The notes beneath the pieces are model-generated. The model ran no database searches and was not told where the DNA came from. It saw only the letters and a program-made list of their open reading frames with translations. Below are positions 20,573 through 31,689 of a stretch of DNA of 64,000 bases, in pieces. Origin of the DNA: Notospermus geniculatus. Taxonomy: Eukaryota; Nemertea; Pilidiophora; Heteronemertea; Lineidae. Every line of letters starts with the position of its first letter. The first letter of the stretch is position 1. The translations under genes were made by a program, and so were the position numbers. The stretch is taken from contig NMRB01000541.1 in assembly GCA_002633025.1 (NCBI GenBank), forward strand, positions 154,162-218,161, written 5' to 3'.

Positions 20573-21059
20573 TAAACCAGTCCAGTCCTCACCATGACGA
20601 CTGACATTGCATCCTAGACTACCCAAAATCCTGGTCACTCAACCTCAGCCCCTAACACAGTACTGCTTCACTAACCAGTCCATCAGCAACAAAAGCTACT
20701 GAATGGCACAAGTGCCAGAACATGCCACACTCCACTGGTCCTTATCATCACCTGTTTACCAGTACGAGTCTGTAACCAACACCTCCCAGGTTCTCCCGAG
20801 CACACTTCTGTACTTTTCTATTAACTGACTTTTACTGAAGAGTGTTTGTCATTTCTTGACCCTTGTAGTGTTGGTAGTCATTTTGTTGCTGGGTCTGTCG
20901 GCTCAACATACTGGTACTCTGTCCTCAGAACATAGCGTGAAAAGATCGATTCCTTCTTGTGTTTTGACCAATGGTATACCAACTGATTGATTGTGGAAGT
21001 GTGCATGATGTCGCCACTTGTGATCAATGGGAGTAAAGTTAGTTAAAGTAACAGCCACA
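20573..21059. other. No recognisable feature
   Basis: Unique sequence leading into the degenerate repeat shared with 1345-1445. Confidence 0.4.
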
Positions 21060-21150
21060 CTCTATACTTCAGTGTACTTGATAGTACAGGATGGAGCTGT
21101 TCCTTCCATTGAGCATGCCCCGACTGATCACAAATGGTGTTACCGCTTTC
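21060..21150 (+). repeat. Degenerate dispersed repeat, partner of 1345-1445
   Basis: Shares GTGTACTT, GATGGAGCTGT and CTTC in order with 1345-1445; low identity overall. Confidence 0.4.
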
Positions 21151-21174
21151 TATCACTTGAGGGCAGTACCAGAA

Positions 21175-21347
21175 TAGGCGCGAATCCAAGGGGGCACTCC
21201 CGGTGCACGGCCCAGCTTTTGGCCAACAAATCTATAAAATCGACCGTGAAATTCTGGAATTTGGAGCAAATCATTGAAATTCACCGCAGGTTTCAATGTT
21301 TCTAGCATAGGGCGCCCCCTCTTTTCCAAAATCGTGGATCTGCCCTG
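21175..21347 (+). mobile_element. GGATCC-ended MITE, copy 1
   Basis: Ends are GGCGCGAATCCAAGGGGG on the left and CATGGATCCGCCCCTG-like sequence on the right. The middle contains AAATCGACCGTGAAATTCTG and TTTCAATGTTTCTAGCA. CAGAA occurs immediately outside both ends (21170-21174 and 21348-21352). Copies lie at 26018-26189 and 41101-41254. Confidence 0.8.
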
Positions 21348-21352
21348 CAGAA

Positions 21353-21805
21353 CATGTCAATTTGTCTTTAATGTTGCCGCAGGTTTTACGATATTAGAAT
21401 CCTGTCCGATTTGAATTTATTGCATCCCATTGGATTTGATTGAAGCAGACGTTAAAGAAGATAATAGCAGACGTCATCATTACTGTCTTGTGCCTTGCAA
21501 CCTGCGACATTGAACAAACAAAACACGAGGTGACTTATGTTCATTTTGTCTCGGCAAATACGCACGTTGACTCAATGTTCCATCGATGACTTGAACAAAC
21601 GATATGTCACCGTGACAATGAGATTACATAGGAACAATGGGTTGATGTAATCTTATTGTTGGAGTCGAATTGAGATGTGAAATCTACGTTTTGTTTTGGC
21701 GGCGTAGCGTGAAATCTTGTAATGGTGCGAGATTTGTTAGAATGAACCCGACGTACACGATCCGATCGTATCATGCCGAAGTTTCGGGTTGGTAATGACG
21801 ATTTT
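21353..21805. other. No recognisable feature
   Basis: Unique sequence; no structure seen. Confidence 0.4.
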
Positions 21806-21839
21806 TAGCTCACTGGGGTGAGCTATTACGATGGTGCAG

Positions 21840-21910
21840 CGTCCGTCGTCCGTCGTCGTCCGTCGTCGTCGTCGTCGTCGTCCGTCGTCGTCGTCGTCCG
21901 TCGTTGTCCG
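21840..21910. repeat. CGTC/GTC microsatellite
   Basis: Runs of TCCGTCGTCGTC form the CpG-rich 5' part of the hairpin-ended element. Confidence 0.9.
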
Positions 21911-22025
21911 TTAGCAGGGCACGTTTCGTAACCGCTGGAGCTATTGATCTGAAACTTGGTACATATATACCCCTAGGTCAGATGACCCACGACACCAAGT
22001 TTCGGTCCGATTCGACTCTCAGTTT

Positions 22026-22041
22026 GGCCACCAGGTGGCGG
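22026..22041 (+). promoter_or_regulatory. CTCF-like core motif
   Basis: GGCCACCAGGTGGCGG closely matches the bilaterian CTCF core (CCAC-x-AG-x-(G/T)GGCG). It lies within a repeat element, so occupancy is unknown. Confidence 0.45.
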
Positions 22042-22187
22042 AAACCAAAAACACAAAAAGTACAATAACTCCTGAACTAATGACTAGATCATCTTCAAAT
22101 TTTTATCATAGGTGTAGCTAATAAGGATACATAACATATATAACGGGTTTTTGATTTGACCTACTTTTCAAGGTCACAGAGGTCAAA

Positions 22188-22553
22188 NNNNNNNNNNNNN
22201 NNNNNNNNNNNNNNNNNNNNNNNNNNNNNNNNNNNNNNNNNNNNNNNNNNNNNNNNNNNNNNNNNNNNNNNNNNNNNNNNNNNNNNNNNNNNNNNNNNNN
22301 NNNNNNNNNNNNNNNNNNNNNNNNNNNNNNNNNNNNNNNNNNNNNNNNNNNNNNNNNNNNNNNNNNNNNNNNNNNNNNNNNNNNNNNNNNNNNNNNNNNN
22401 NNNNNNNNNNNNNNNNNNNNNNNNNNNNNNNNNNNNNNNNNNNNNNNNNNNNNNNNNNNNNNNNNNNNNNNNNNNNNNNNNNNNNNNNNNNNNNNNNNNN
22501 NNNNNNNNNNNNNNNNNNNNNNNNNNNNNNNNNNNNNNNNNNNNNNNNNNNNN
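22188..22553. other. Assembly gap, 366 N
   Basis: Inside the hairpin-ended element; identical in length to the gap at 10133-10498. The flanks are both tandem-repeat units of the same superfamily, so the assembler probably failed in the array. Confidence 1.
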
Positions 22554-22674
22554 AAAATCATCAAAGTGCTGTAACTCAGGAACGACTTGACCCAAAGTGC
22601 TCCAATGTGCTATGTGGTCCCCTGCAGATGACCTTTATGTACATGTGAAGTTGCAGCCCGATCGGACATCTAAT

Positions 22675-22692
22675 ATGGCCGCCAGGTGGCAT
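22675..22692 (+). promoter_or_regulatory. CTCF-like core motif
   Basis: ATGGCCGCCAGGTGGCAT, at the same place in the repeat unit as the motif at 22026. Confidence 0.4.
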
Positions 22693-22949
22693 AACCCAAA
22701 AATCATCAAAGTCTTTTCTGGGAATGACTTGACCCAGATTGCTCATAACTGATATGTACCTCCCTCTGTCATTAGACTATTATGTCCAACCCAGTGAGCA
22801 CATGGTCCATGGACCATTTCATTTTATCAATTGATGGCTTTGAGTCATCATGACAATGATGGGGTCATTTTCATTTCATTGATGTGAGGAATGAATGGAT
22901 TTCTATTCCTGACAACAATTGGCTGAGATATTGAACTGCGAGTTGGTGG

Positions 22950-23265
22950 ATGAACACTGCAGCATGGTTGGCAGTGCATTCAGCTTTGCACGATCATTTT
23001 GAATCGTGCAGGGATTCTCTGATCCTTCGCTGGTCCTTTGCGAAGGACAAGTCAAGATGTAGAATTTCTTTACCACACTTATATATTGAGCGAGTGCGAT
23101 GCTGCTCCATTCAACATTTCCAAGGTCACGGAATATCGCAGTGACATATGTGGGATCTTTCTTGCTCGACAGCAGGATTACAGTGATAATTCCTTGACAT
23201 TGTATCCCTCCAACATTAAACCACGCAATGCTTCAGGAATACATATTGGTATCGGTCATTTGGGG
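22950..23265 (+). mobile_element. Probable tRNA-derived SINE, other family
   Basis: The head has an A-box-like GCATGGTTGGCAGTGC and a degenerate B box (GTGCAGGGATTC). The body contains TATGTGGGATCTTTC, CAGCAGGATTACAGTGAT and CCTCCAACATTAAACC, which recall the widespread invertebrate SINE body with GTGGGATCTTTAAC and a CAGGATT word. Two overlapping short frames here have no coding support. Confidence 0.45.
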
Positions 23266-23369
23266 TGACAGATTGGGACAAGTTTGCTTCCCACATTTGA
23301 GGGGAAGAGAAATAGGCTGAGCCACTTCATGCCATGAAACCTGGGGTGTAGCTCATGATTCTGGGGGAT

Positions 23370-23690
23370 TACGGGTTCAGTCCGGTTCAGATACGGGTTC
23401 AGTCCGGTTCTGATAACTGGGTTTAAGTTCCTTTTACCCCAGAAGCTGGAGAGAAGTTACATGTATCTGTACCGGTAGGCCTACTTGAAGTTGAAGTTGC
23501 AGGCTGTGTCTCTGGTTCTTCTCAGATCAGATCTGATCTGCTCTGCTCTGTCCGGTTCAGATAACTGGGTTTAAGTTCCTTTTCCCCCTGAAACTGTAGT
23601 TGCCTGTTTTGAAGTTGATGGTCCTCATCCTGACTTGGAGGCAATGTCTCTGGTTCGTCATCTCAGATCTTAATCCATCTTTCGTATAAA
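23370..23690. repeat. About 139-bp imperfect tandem duplication
   Basis: CCGGTTCTGATAACTGGG and TTTAAGTTCCTTTTACCCC (23412) recur as CCGGTTCAGATAACTGGG and TTTAAGTTCCTTTTCCCCC (23551). Each copy is followed by GTCTCTGGTTC and a CTCAGATC run. The left end also has a 17-bp repeat of CGGGTTCAGTCCGGTTC. Confidence 0.75.
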
Positions 23691-24377
23691 ACTTCACTGT
23701 ATCATCATTACCGACATCGGATTGTTTCTCCACCGTCCGCCGCAGGCGTCAACCATTGTCATCCATCTCCGCAAACACAGCTGACATTGCACGACGTCAT
23801 CCTATCGGAGATCCACCTTTCGATGCCTGTGTCTGTAGCTTGTGAAATTAAAATCTGGCCTCGAGCTTAGAGAGGGAGACTTAAAGATGACAAAGAGACT
23901 TCATTGGAGAAACTTAAAAATAATGAAAAAAATATCCCGGTGGACTCCTACTTGATTCGTCAAAATGATGGCTGGGTATTGGCGGAGATTGCCGATTGGA
24001 CTACAAAGCCCGTCATCGAGGATTGGTGAGACAACTCATATCAGAATCACGATGGCCGATGGATGTTTTATCGATTTTTCTTCAAATTAAAGCTGGGAAT
24101 TTTTTTGAGGCTTTTCAAGTTTGTGGTAATGAACTTGCCTGTGAGGGCACACGGGGACGTACATCGTACCAAGAGGTCCTCACTGACTCAAACTGAAAGA
24201 TGAAATTCATCAGTTTTATCAGTCTTTGTTTGAGACATTGACCCCTGGCAATTTAGGAGTTGAACCAATGAGGTGGCTTGGTCTTATCACCTGCTGAAAT
24301 GTTCCAGAAAAAGGATTGGATGATTACCTCTAGGTTATAGACCTTTCCAACAAAAATGATGGTCCAACATTCTCACC
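23691..24377. other. No recognisable feature
   Basis: Unique sequence with no credible exon. Confidence 0.4.
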
Positions 24378-24379
24378 TA

Positions 24380-24624
24380 TAGACGATTCTCAAATTCGTA
24401 GATCTGCGCACTTCCGCCGAAATCTCAACCAGAACCTCGATCTGAAACCTGGTGACGTGACGCCATCCATGATTCAGCAATGGACGAGGCTGACGTAACG
24501 TCTTCGACGTCACTGTCGTGGGGTTGTCTGCGTCACATCATTCAGTTTCAGACCGAGATTGTGATTGAGATTTCGACGGAACTGCACAGATCTTTGTTGT
24601 TTACGTCAATTTGAAAACGGTCTA
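24380..24624 (+). mobile_element. 245-bp MITE with TAGAC ends, copy 2
   Basis: Same family as 16150-16393. It starts TAGACGATTCTCAAATT, ends TTTGAAAACGGTCTA, and is flanked by TA on both sides (24378-24379 and 24625-24626), the duplication expected of Tc1/mariner-type elements. Confidence 0.9.
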
Positions 24625-24626
24625 TA

Positions 24627-26011
24627 GGAAACATTTTCTCTGAACCACCCTGTAGTGTCAGTCATTACCACATAGAAAGTGAAGATTGAACCAAAGTTCA
24701 CCCAACCTGAAGAGTATCGCATATATCATGATCATCATCATCACGTGGACAACCAGTTTATGAACTCCACAGCATGTTTATCATCAAATCCTTACAAGTT
24801 TTCATACCATGTTACGCATTTCAGGCATGAGTGGCGAAAATTGAAAACTTCTTCATGGCTAGATATGTAAACATGGAAATAATTGGCCCTTGACCAGGTT
24901 TTCACCCCTGGGAAGGGTGCAACCCTTTATTACTAAGATATTGGTGTTCTCAGAAGGGGTTTGTTTGTCTGTTTACGGCTTTGGAAGTGGTGACTAAGAT
25001 TTTAGATGTGAGAGGCAGTGAGGGAAAGAAGATACAGTGGCCGATGGGTAGTGTGGAGGCCCACGGAATGAAGGTACCAAGGTGGTGGGGGGATGAAAAT
25101 GTCTTGGTGGGGGGGGGCTACCACGGTTGCAATGTAGGGGAAAAGAAGGCACTGAGGTGGGGGCAGTGTAGAGGGAAAGGAGGTCATTTGGTGGGGTTGT
25201 TTTTGAAACATCCTGTGGTACCAAAAAAGAGAATAATTGAAAAAAATGTTCTGGTGTCCAATGACAATGCTTCACAGCATGATTAGTATCGCCACGGTAA
25301 CAAAAGACAAAGACGGCTCAAATCCAATTGAAAACACCACAATCTTGAAAATTTGAAAATTGGCAATTTTGAGCTTCCCGACATCTCAAAGGGAGGGAGG
25401 CATCATGGGATTGAAACTGTGACATCATCAAAGCGAGCGAGAAACCTCCGATTGTTATTGTGCAAATTTCTATTATTTGTGGACAAAGAAAACATTTGTG
25501 GATTCGATCAGGCTTGAGGCTGGCTAATGAATAAATAGATTGAATGCCAATGGCTTAGATTCACCAATATCGTATGTTTTTTGCCGCCAGCTGATGTAAC
25601 GGTGATAGCTAGATAACGAGGAGGATTCTCCTCTTGGATTTAGAACATGGGTTTAGGTTAGATAACTCCGCAGTGTTCTCCAAATAAATATTTTGCCTGG
25701 TGGCCTGCCAGGCTGAAACGACAAGTGGAGATATCTGTTCTGCTCAAATTACTGTGAAGAACAGGATTTCTATATTTATGAACAAGAAAGATCCTGTCTT
25801 TGGTAGAATGAACTGCTCCTTGAATTTCCCAGAATGGTTTCGCTCGTCTCAGTGTCATTGTTTATAAATGAGAACTGTACATTTATGTTTTGCAGGAATC
25901 TTCAAAGATGTGACGTCACCCGGTCAAGATTGTAACCTACATGTAGTTGCAGAAGATAGGCCTAGGATACATCAATTATTGTGAGTAAAGTTAATATTTC
26001 CTATGATGTCA
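24627..26011. other. No recognisable feature; G-rich patch
   Basis: About 1.4 kb of unique sequence. Between 25075 and 25200 one strand has several runs of four or more G (including a run of nine), which could fold as G-quadruplexes. The three short frames over it are compositional artefacts. Confidence 0.4.
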
Positions 26012-26017
26012 CAAAAG

Positions 26018-26189
26018 CAGGCGCGGATCCAAGGAGGGGGCATCCGGCGCACGCCCCCTTTCGGCCGAAACATCTGTAAAATTGACCGTGAATTCTGAAA
26101 TTTGGAGCAAATCATTGAAATTCACCGCATATTTCAATGTTTCTAGCACAGTGCGCCCCCTCTTTTCCAAAATCATGGATCCGCCCCTG
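26018..26189 (+). mobile_element. GGATCC-ended MITE, copy 2
   Basis: Begins CAGGCGCGGATCC and ends GGATCCGCCCCTG; the middle matches 21175-21347 closely. CAAAAG lies directly outside both ends (26012-26017 and 26190-26195). Depending on where the terminal C is assigned, the duplication is 5 or 6 bp. Confidence 0.85.
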
Positions 26190-26195
26190 CAAAAG

Positions 26196-26575
26196 GTTAA
26201 CATGTCATATTGTGTCAGAACATGCAGGTGAACACTTTTCCCTCCTCTTCCCGGAGATTCCATACCAGATCAATGAACCCGACGGTAATCGATCCATATC
26301 CTGGCCATTCATTGGCTGCCGGAGATGGGTACGAGCCCTCGGGTCAAATTTGACTCAAATTCACATCAAAGTCATGTGCGGATTGCGTCTCGAGTTTTCG
26401 CAGTGGGAGTCGTGTTCTGCCTACAATTTTGGTTTGAGTATTAATCTGATTCACCTAAGTAAGTCTTATTTATTGATTTACAAAGAAATAGAAGTGGAAT
26501 TACGGTGTCGGGTTTCTCTCTTCAATACTGGTTCAAGTTTGCAGCACTCAAGGATACGTGCTGCTTACAAATGAA
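26196..26575. other. No recognisable feature
   Basis: A frame crossing the MITE edge into this stretch (26137-26574) has no recognisable domain. Confidence 0.4.
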
Positions 26576-27136
26576 ACAGAATTATACTGTTTGATGGAGG
26601 CAGAATATACTGTTTGATGGGGGCAGAATATACTGTTTGTTGGAGGCAGAGTAGACTCTTTGGTGAGGGCACAATATACCATTTGATGGAGGCAGAATAT
26701 ACTGATTGATGGAGACAGAATATACTGTTTGATGGAGGCAGAATATACCATTTGATGGAGGCAGAGTATACTGATTGATGGAGACAGAATATTCCATTTG
26801 ATGGAGGCAGAATATACCGTTAGATGGAGGTAAAATATACTGTTTGATGATTGCAGAATATACTGTATGATGCGGCAGAATATACTGTTTGATGGAGGCA
26901 GAATATTCCATTTGATGGAGGCAGAATATACCATTTGATGGAGGCAAAATATACTGTTTGATGAGGCAGAATATGATGTTTGATGGAGGCAGTATATACC
27001 ATTTGATGGAGGCAGAGTAATATCACTTGATGGAGGCAGAATACACTATTTGATGGAAGCAGCATATACCGTTTGATGGAGCAGATTATACCGTTTGATG
27101 GGGGCAGAATTTATTGTTTGATGAGGCAGAATATAT
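26576..27136. repeat. 23-bp minisatellite, about 24 copies
   Basis: The unit is close to ATACTGTTTGATGGAGG followed by CAGAAT, with many substitutions and one-base length changes. The reverse strand gives repetitive frames rich in ILPPSN and IFCLHQ words in three overlapping phases; these are artefacts of the repeat. Confidence 0.95.
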
Positions 27137-28010
27137 AAGGCCCCATCATCAGCAAGTACTGACGCTGGGCTTTCTTTTCAATTCAAATTCTGTTCATACC
27201 TGCCTCCTTTCTAATAAATCTTAAAAAACGGTTGAGCCGCACCGTGCTCATCGGTTGACCTGATGCGTTAAATGATGTGAAAAGTTCTACCCATACCACC
27301 AATTAAATCAACCCTGATGAGACCAGATCATTAAGAAGTTGGGTAAAAGTTATGTGGTCTTATAACATGGTCATTAATTAATGCTACACAAACAAGGGTC
27401 TAATGATCCGTTAATACGCCTCAGGGCTGGAACTCTCCCAGGTGGAGGGAAGAAAGATGACAGACGGCATTGTTTTCAGTGGCGGATTTTTCCGAATGGC
27501 TGACTCTGACTTGCTGTTGCATTGTGGGAAAACAAACCTAATCAATTAGGCATGTCAATTGATTGAACATGAATGAGTAGCCCTAAGGGTCTCGAGATTC
27601 AGAAGCAGGGGTCTTGCTGTGTGAGGGATTCAGACCAGACGTTGATATGGGTCGACTTGGTGCCCAGTTTGAAGTGTGACCTGTGACCCTTTCTAAAGGA
27701 ACCTCGGGAGTTCTAGGTGATCAAAGGGTGACTCTTAATCATTCGTGGGATAGGTGGTGTAATCAGACAGTACAGAGCACAATTGACCTACCTTTGTCCA
27801 CGTACTTTCCGTGTGCGTCACGTGGAATGTACACTCAATTTCATTGCGTGTGGTACGGGTACATCACACGCCTCGTCCGCAAATGGTGCAACGTTTTCAC
27901 TGCCTGCGTTCCAAGGCATCGTGCGACATCCGCAGGAGATACAAGGATGGTACATGCATGACTCGGCACATGGTACACATATGGTATGCGATGCGGAAGG
28001 TCTGTTAATT
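27137..28010. other. No recognisable feature
   Basis: Three overlapping frames at 27683-28040 have no domain that I recognise; otherwise unique. Confidence 0.4.
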
Positions 28011-28223
28011 GTCCCCCGGAGCCCTCGGAGGGGGACTTGAAAATACCGGCCGTCCGTGGGCCTCTGCCGCTCGGCGCTCGCCGCTCGCCGCTCGCCGCTA
28101 CTAGTCCCTTCCGCTCTATAACTTAAGAACGACTGATGATTTTGGATTCATATTTGGTGGAGGGATGTATCATGGGCCAAAGGTGTGTCGCGTGAAAGAA
28201 TCGGCCAAATCCGATTCTCCACT

Positions 28224-28240
28224 TTGCCACCAGGGGGCCG
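28224..28240 (+). promoter_or_regulatory. CTCF-like core motif, tandem unit 1
   Basis: TTGCCACCAGGGGGCCG. Equivalent motifs sit at 28525 and 28826, once per 301-bp unit. Confidence 0.45.
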
Positions 28241-28370
28241 AAAGCCAAAACACAAAAACTGCGATCACGCCTTTAATACTGAATGGAATTTCACGAAATT
28301 TTTATGGTAGGCTCATCTAGCACGGGTACATAACATATCGTACGGGTTTTCAATTTAATTCATTTTTCAG

Positions 28371-28387
28371 CCCTCTAGGGGGCGCTT
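28371..28387 (+). promoter_or_regulatory. Second CTCF-like motif in tandem unit 1
   Basis: CCCTCTAGGGGGCGCTT matches the CTCF core ending AGGGGGCGC. The next unit has the weaker GCCCTGTAGGGGGCACTT at 28671-28688. Confidence 0.45.
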
Positions 28388-28524
28388 TGTAAAAACCACA
28401 TAAGTTCCCTTCCGCTCTGTAACTTCTGAACGACTGAAAATTTTGGGTTGATATTTGATGGGGGGATGTACCATGGGCCAACGGTGTGTCGCGTGAAAGA
28501 ATCGGCCAAATCCGATTCTACACT

Positions 28525-28541
28525 TTGCCACCAGGGGGCCA
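28525..28541 (+). promoter_or_regulatory. CTCF-like core motif, tandem unit 2
   Basis: TTGCCACCAGGGGGCC, preserved although neighbouring bases vary between units. Confidence 0.45.
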
Positions 28542-28825
28542 AAAGCCGAAACACAAAAACTGCGATTACGCCTTTAATACTGAACAGAATTTCACAAAAT
28601 TTTTATGGTAGGCTCATCTAGCAAGGGTACATAATATACTCTGCGGGTTTTCAATTACATTCATTTTTCAGCCCTGTAGGGGGCACTTTGTAAAAACCAC
28701 ATAAGTTCCCTTCCGCTCTGTAACTTTGGAACAACTGAAAATTTTGGGTTGATATTTGGTGGAGGGATGTATCATGGGCCAACGGTGTGTTGCGTCAAAG
28801 AATCGACCAAATCTGATTTTCCACT

Positions 28826-28842
28826 TTGCCACCAGGGGGCCA
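28826..28842 (+). promoter_or_regulatory. CTCF-like core motif, tandem unit 3
   Basis: TTGCCACCAGGGGGCC in the third, truncated unit. Confidence 0.45.
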
Positions 28843-29089
28843 AAAAGCCGAATCACATAAACTGTGATTGTGCCATTAATACTGAACGGAATCTTCAAAA
28901 TACATGCCTGTCCGACTTGCACCCGGGGCGACGGGGGACGTTCAATGCTGTGCTTGTTGTACTGTAGTTTTGGTCAGGACACTTACCTTGCATCAAAAGC
29001 AGTAGCGGTTATAGAGTTTCATTTAGGCCTGTTGTAACTTGGCCGAATTTAGATATTAGCCAATAGCTGTCCTTCTATCATCCCCAACA

Positions 29090-30115
29090 TGCACCGGCCA
29101 AGAGGATGAACCCAGCAGTGGCTGTCACTTATGACCAGTACTGCAGTACAGCCACATCCTTTGAGGGTTAACATTCTAGTCTCCTGTCCCCATCCTGGTT
29201 TTATCTCGCGGTGCACAACAGTGGCTGTCACTTATGACCAGTACTGTAGTACAGCCACATCCTTTGAGGGTTAACCATTCTAGTCTCCTGTCCCCATCCT
29301 GGTTTTATCTCGCAGCGCACAACAGTGGCTATCACTTATGACCAGTACTGTAGTACAGCCACATCCTTTGAGGGTTAACCATTGTAGTCTCCTGTCCCCA
29401 TCCTGGTTTTATCTCGCGGTGCACAACAGTGGCTATCACTTATGACCAGTACTGTAGTACAGCCACATCCTTTGAGGGTTAACATTCTAGTCTCTTGTCC
29501 CCATCCTGGTTTTATCTCGCGGTGCACAACAGTGGCTGTCACTTATGACCAGTACTGTAGCACAGCCACATCCTTTGAGGGTTAACATTCTAGTCTCTTG
29601 TCCCCATCCTGGTTTTATCTCGCGGTGCACAACAGTGGCTGTCACTTATGACCAGTACTGTAGCCACACCCTTTGAGGGTTCAGGGTTGACCATTCTAAG
29701 TCTTTTCACCCATCCCATTATAATCTCATTGCGCACAGCAGTGGCTGTCACTTATGAATAGTACTGTAGTACAGCCACATCCTTTGAGGGTTAACCATTT
29801 TAAGTCTCTTGTCCCATCCTGGTTTTATCTCGTGGCGCACAACAGTGGCTATCACTTATAACCAGTACTGTAGCCACATCCTTTGGGGTTGAGGGTTAAC
29901 CATTCTGAGTCTTCTCACCCATCCTGGTATAATTTCATAGTGCACAGCAGTGGCTATCACTTATGAATAGTACTGTAGTACAGCCACATCCTTTGAGAGT
30001 TAACCATTCTAAGTCTTCTGTCCCATTCTGGTATGATCTCGTGGCGCACAACAATGGGTATCACTTATGAGCAGTACTGTAGTACAGCCACTTTCTTTGA
30101 GGGTTAAAAATTGTA
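29090..30115. repeat. 104-bp tandem array, ten copies
   Basis: The unit contains ACAACAGTGGCTGTCACTTA, GACCAGTACTGTAGTACAGC, CACATCCTTTGAGGGTTAAC and CATCCTGGTTTTATCTCG. The first six copies are nearly identical with 103-104 bp spacing; the last four are more diverged. Each unit carries the internal palindrome GTACTGTAGTAC. Confidence 0.97.
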
Positions 30116-30425
30116 AGACTTCAGGGCGATCCCAGTATAATCTATGACATCAGAGTCATGCCATCATTAAAATTCTCATACACCCACTGGAAGAAAAACT
30201 CATTTTAATCCAATTCCAGAGATACGGGTTGGTTAGGAAATCTTACATGTTATAACCTCTCTCACTTATACTGCTTCTCATTAGTCAGATTGGAGCTTTT
30301 TACTTTTACCCTTTTGATAAAACGCCTGCTGAGTATTTCTCACAAAAAATTCCCAGGAATGCGGGGGATGGAACAACTTGCTGAATTCAATACAGTGTGG
30401 CTTTAAACAAACACCTTTTATGAAT
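30116..30425. other. No recognisable feature
   Basis: Unique AT-rich stretch. Confidence 0.4.
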
Positions 30426-30556
30426 GGGGAACCTAGCCCATTGCCTCAAACTGACATCCCGGTCCTGATCAATTTCCCACACAAAAGGCATCCATTGTAT
30501 AGGACCGGGGTTCAGTGTGCTGCCCTCTATCGTGGCTAGGATCTCCATTGGGATGT
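30426..30556 (-). repeat. Dispersed element related to the minisatellite flank, copy 2
   Basis: On the minus strand it reads CAATGGAGATCCTAGCCACG, ATAGAGGGCAGCA, CCTATACAATGGATGCC and TTGATCAGGACCGGGATGTC. These are the order and spacing seen at 7995-8100, but with a single copy of the minisatellite core. The segment TTTCATTTCAATGG...GACACC present at 8098-8140 and 53590-53630 is missing here. Confidence 0.8.
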
Positions 30557-30659
30557 TACAGACTGATGATGAACCATCAGTGGTGCAGTTTGCCTCTCTG
30601 ATGATAGGTGGCAGCACTGTGTGCTTTCCTACCTCTGTGGACATGTAACATTACCTGAG

Positions 30660-31068
30660 GAACGTGATATATGTCTAAACCTTTATGTAACCTTACTTCA
30701 GTTCAAAATCAATGTTTACCTTTCAAACTGTTAATTTAAAATACTTATGTTTCCTCCTATAAATCAATAAATGTTGTGTTTTTCTGAATGATGGTGATGT
30801 AAACCGTCGAAGAATATATAATTACAGGCAATGAAAAAATGTTCTTAAAATGAAAACTTTGAATGTCAAAATTCTGTCTGTACCGTCAACCAAGATATTT
30901 TATTAGCATTTTGTTACATTGATTATCTCACAAAGTTTATTCAAAATATAAACTTGAATTTCAAAAATATTTCAATTTATTCCCAGGTTTTAGATCTGCG
31001 CTGCAGTACCCCACCTATAATCACCAAATTCCGTGTATAGGTAGCTCATGATGAAAGATTGGTTTCCT
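30660..31068. other. No recognisable feature
   Basis: AT-rich unique sequence. Confidence 0.4.
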
Positions 31069-31220
31069 ATGCCCGCTGTACACGATCAAATTTTTCATCC
31101 AATTTTTGTTGGAAATTCAGGTTCCAGCCTATTGGGGCTTCAATTATAAACCCGTATGTAGGCCTTTATTGAGCATATTCAGAAAATTGGATGAAAAATT
31201 TGATCGTGTACAGCGGGCAT
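31069..31220. mobile_element. 152-bp MITE with GCCCGCTGTACACG ends
   Basis: Inverted arms ATGCCCGCTGTACACGATC and AAATTTTTCATCCAATTTT (38 bp, perfect) surround a short loop with AGGCC words. No clear target duplication is visible. Confidence 0.88.
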
Positions 31221-31689
31221 GAGTGTGCTCGACCTTGGGACTTAATCATGAAATCTTGGCTACATCCAAACTTCTTGATCTAGAGACATCAAGCTTGCCA
31301 TATAGGTACCACAAGACAACTAAACTTGCCCTAGAGACATAAAGCTTTCCTCATATAGATACTTATGACAGCATTTTTTAGTGGCACATTCCAACTTTGT
31401 GTTAAATTCTTGTTGTTTTTCGCCTTTCAGTTCCGATATCAAAATAACAGTGGAAATGAACAATGTATAAAACGATAAGATCGACTTCAACTGTGAAATC
31501 GATTGTCATGTGAGTGTTTGCCACTCGATGACTTTGAAGTCAGACGTCACATTTCTTCTGACAAGTCTGACATTTTGGAATTGTGAGACCAATATACAAG
31601 TTTGATAAACATCAATCGATATTTGGAACTTTACATCATTTTGACTCCTGATATCGAATATGTATCGGGTGGTTTTAGCAGGGTGTGAA
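31221..31689. other. No recognisable feature
   Basis: Unique sequence. Confidence 0.4.

Larger units (their letters stand above)
21806..22799 (+). mobile_element. Hairpin-ended element with TCGTCC repeats, copy 1 (contains a gap)
   Basis: It begins with a small hairpin (AGCTCACTGGGGTGAGCT) and ends CCCAGTGAGC, the reverse complement of its start. Inside are a (GTC/CGTC)n microsatellite at 21840-21910, the stereotyped phrases TAACCGCTGGAGCTATTGAT and GAAACTTGGTACATATATAC, and two units of the TAACTCnnGAAC...GCCACCAGGTGGC skeleton. The middle is lost in the gap. Related elements lie at 28011-28939 and 33712-33915. Confidence 0.75.
28011..28939 (+). mobile_element. Hairpin-ended element with 301-bp internal tandem units, copy 2
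   Basis: It begins GTCCCCCGGAGCCCTCGG and AGGGGGAC (a hairpin) and ends CGACGGGGGAC, the inverse of its start. After a CGCTCGCC run come three tandem units of about 301 bp. Each has CCCTTCCGCTCT, TTGATATTTGGTGG-like sequence, a CATGGGCCAA stretch, TCGGCCAAATCCGATT and TTTGCCACCAGGGGGCC. The units start near 28106, 28407 and 28708; the third is truncated. No transposase frame is present. Confidence 0.85.

Noticed and set aside
22118-22595. Three frames of about 145 codons
   Set aside because: Almost entirely within the second N gap.
26548-27065. Repetitive protein rich in IFCLHQ and ILPPSN
   Set aside because: Explained by the 23-bp minisatellite; three overlapping phases are open simultaneously.
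29090-30115. CRISPR-like or 5S rDNA-like tandem array
   Set aside because: 104-bp head-to-tail units with no spacers and no recognisable 5S internal promoter.
30387-30644. 85-codon minus-strand frame with a protein-like look
   Set aside because: It overlaps the dispersed element shared with 8045-8150 and 53557-53655, and the frame is broken in those copies.
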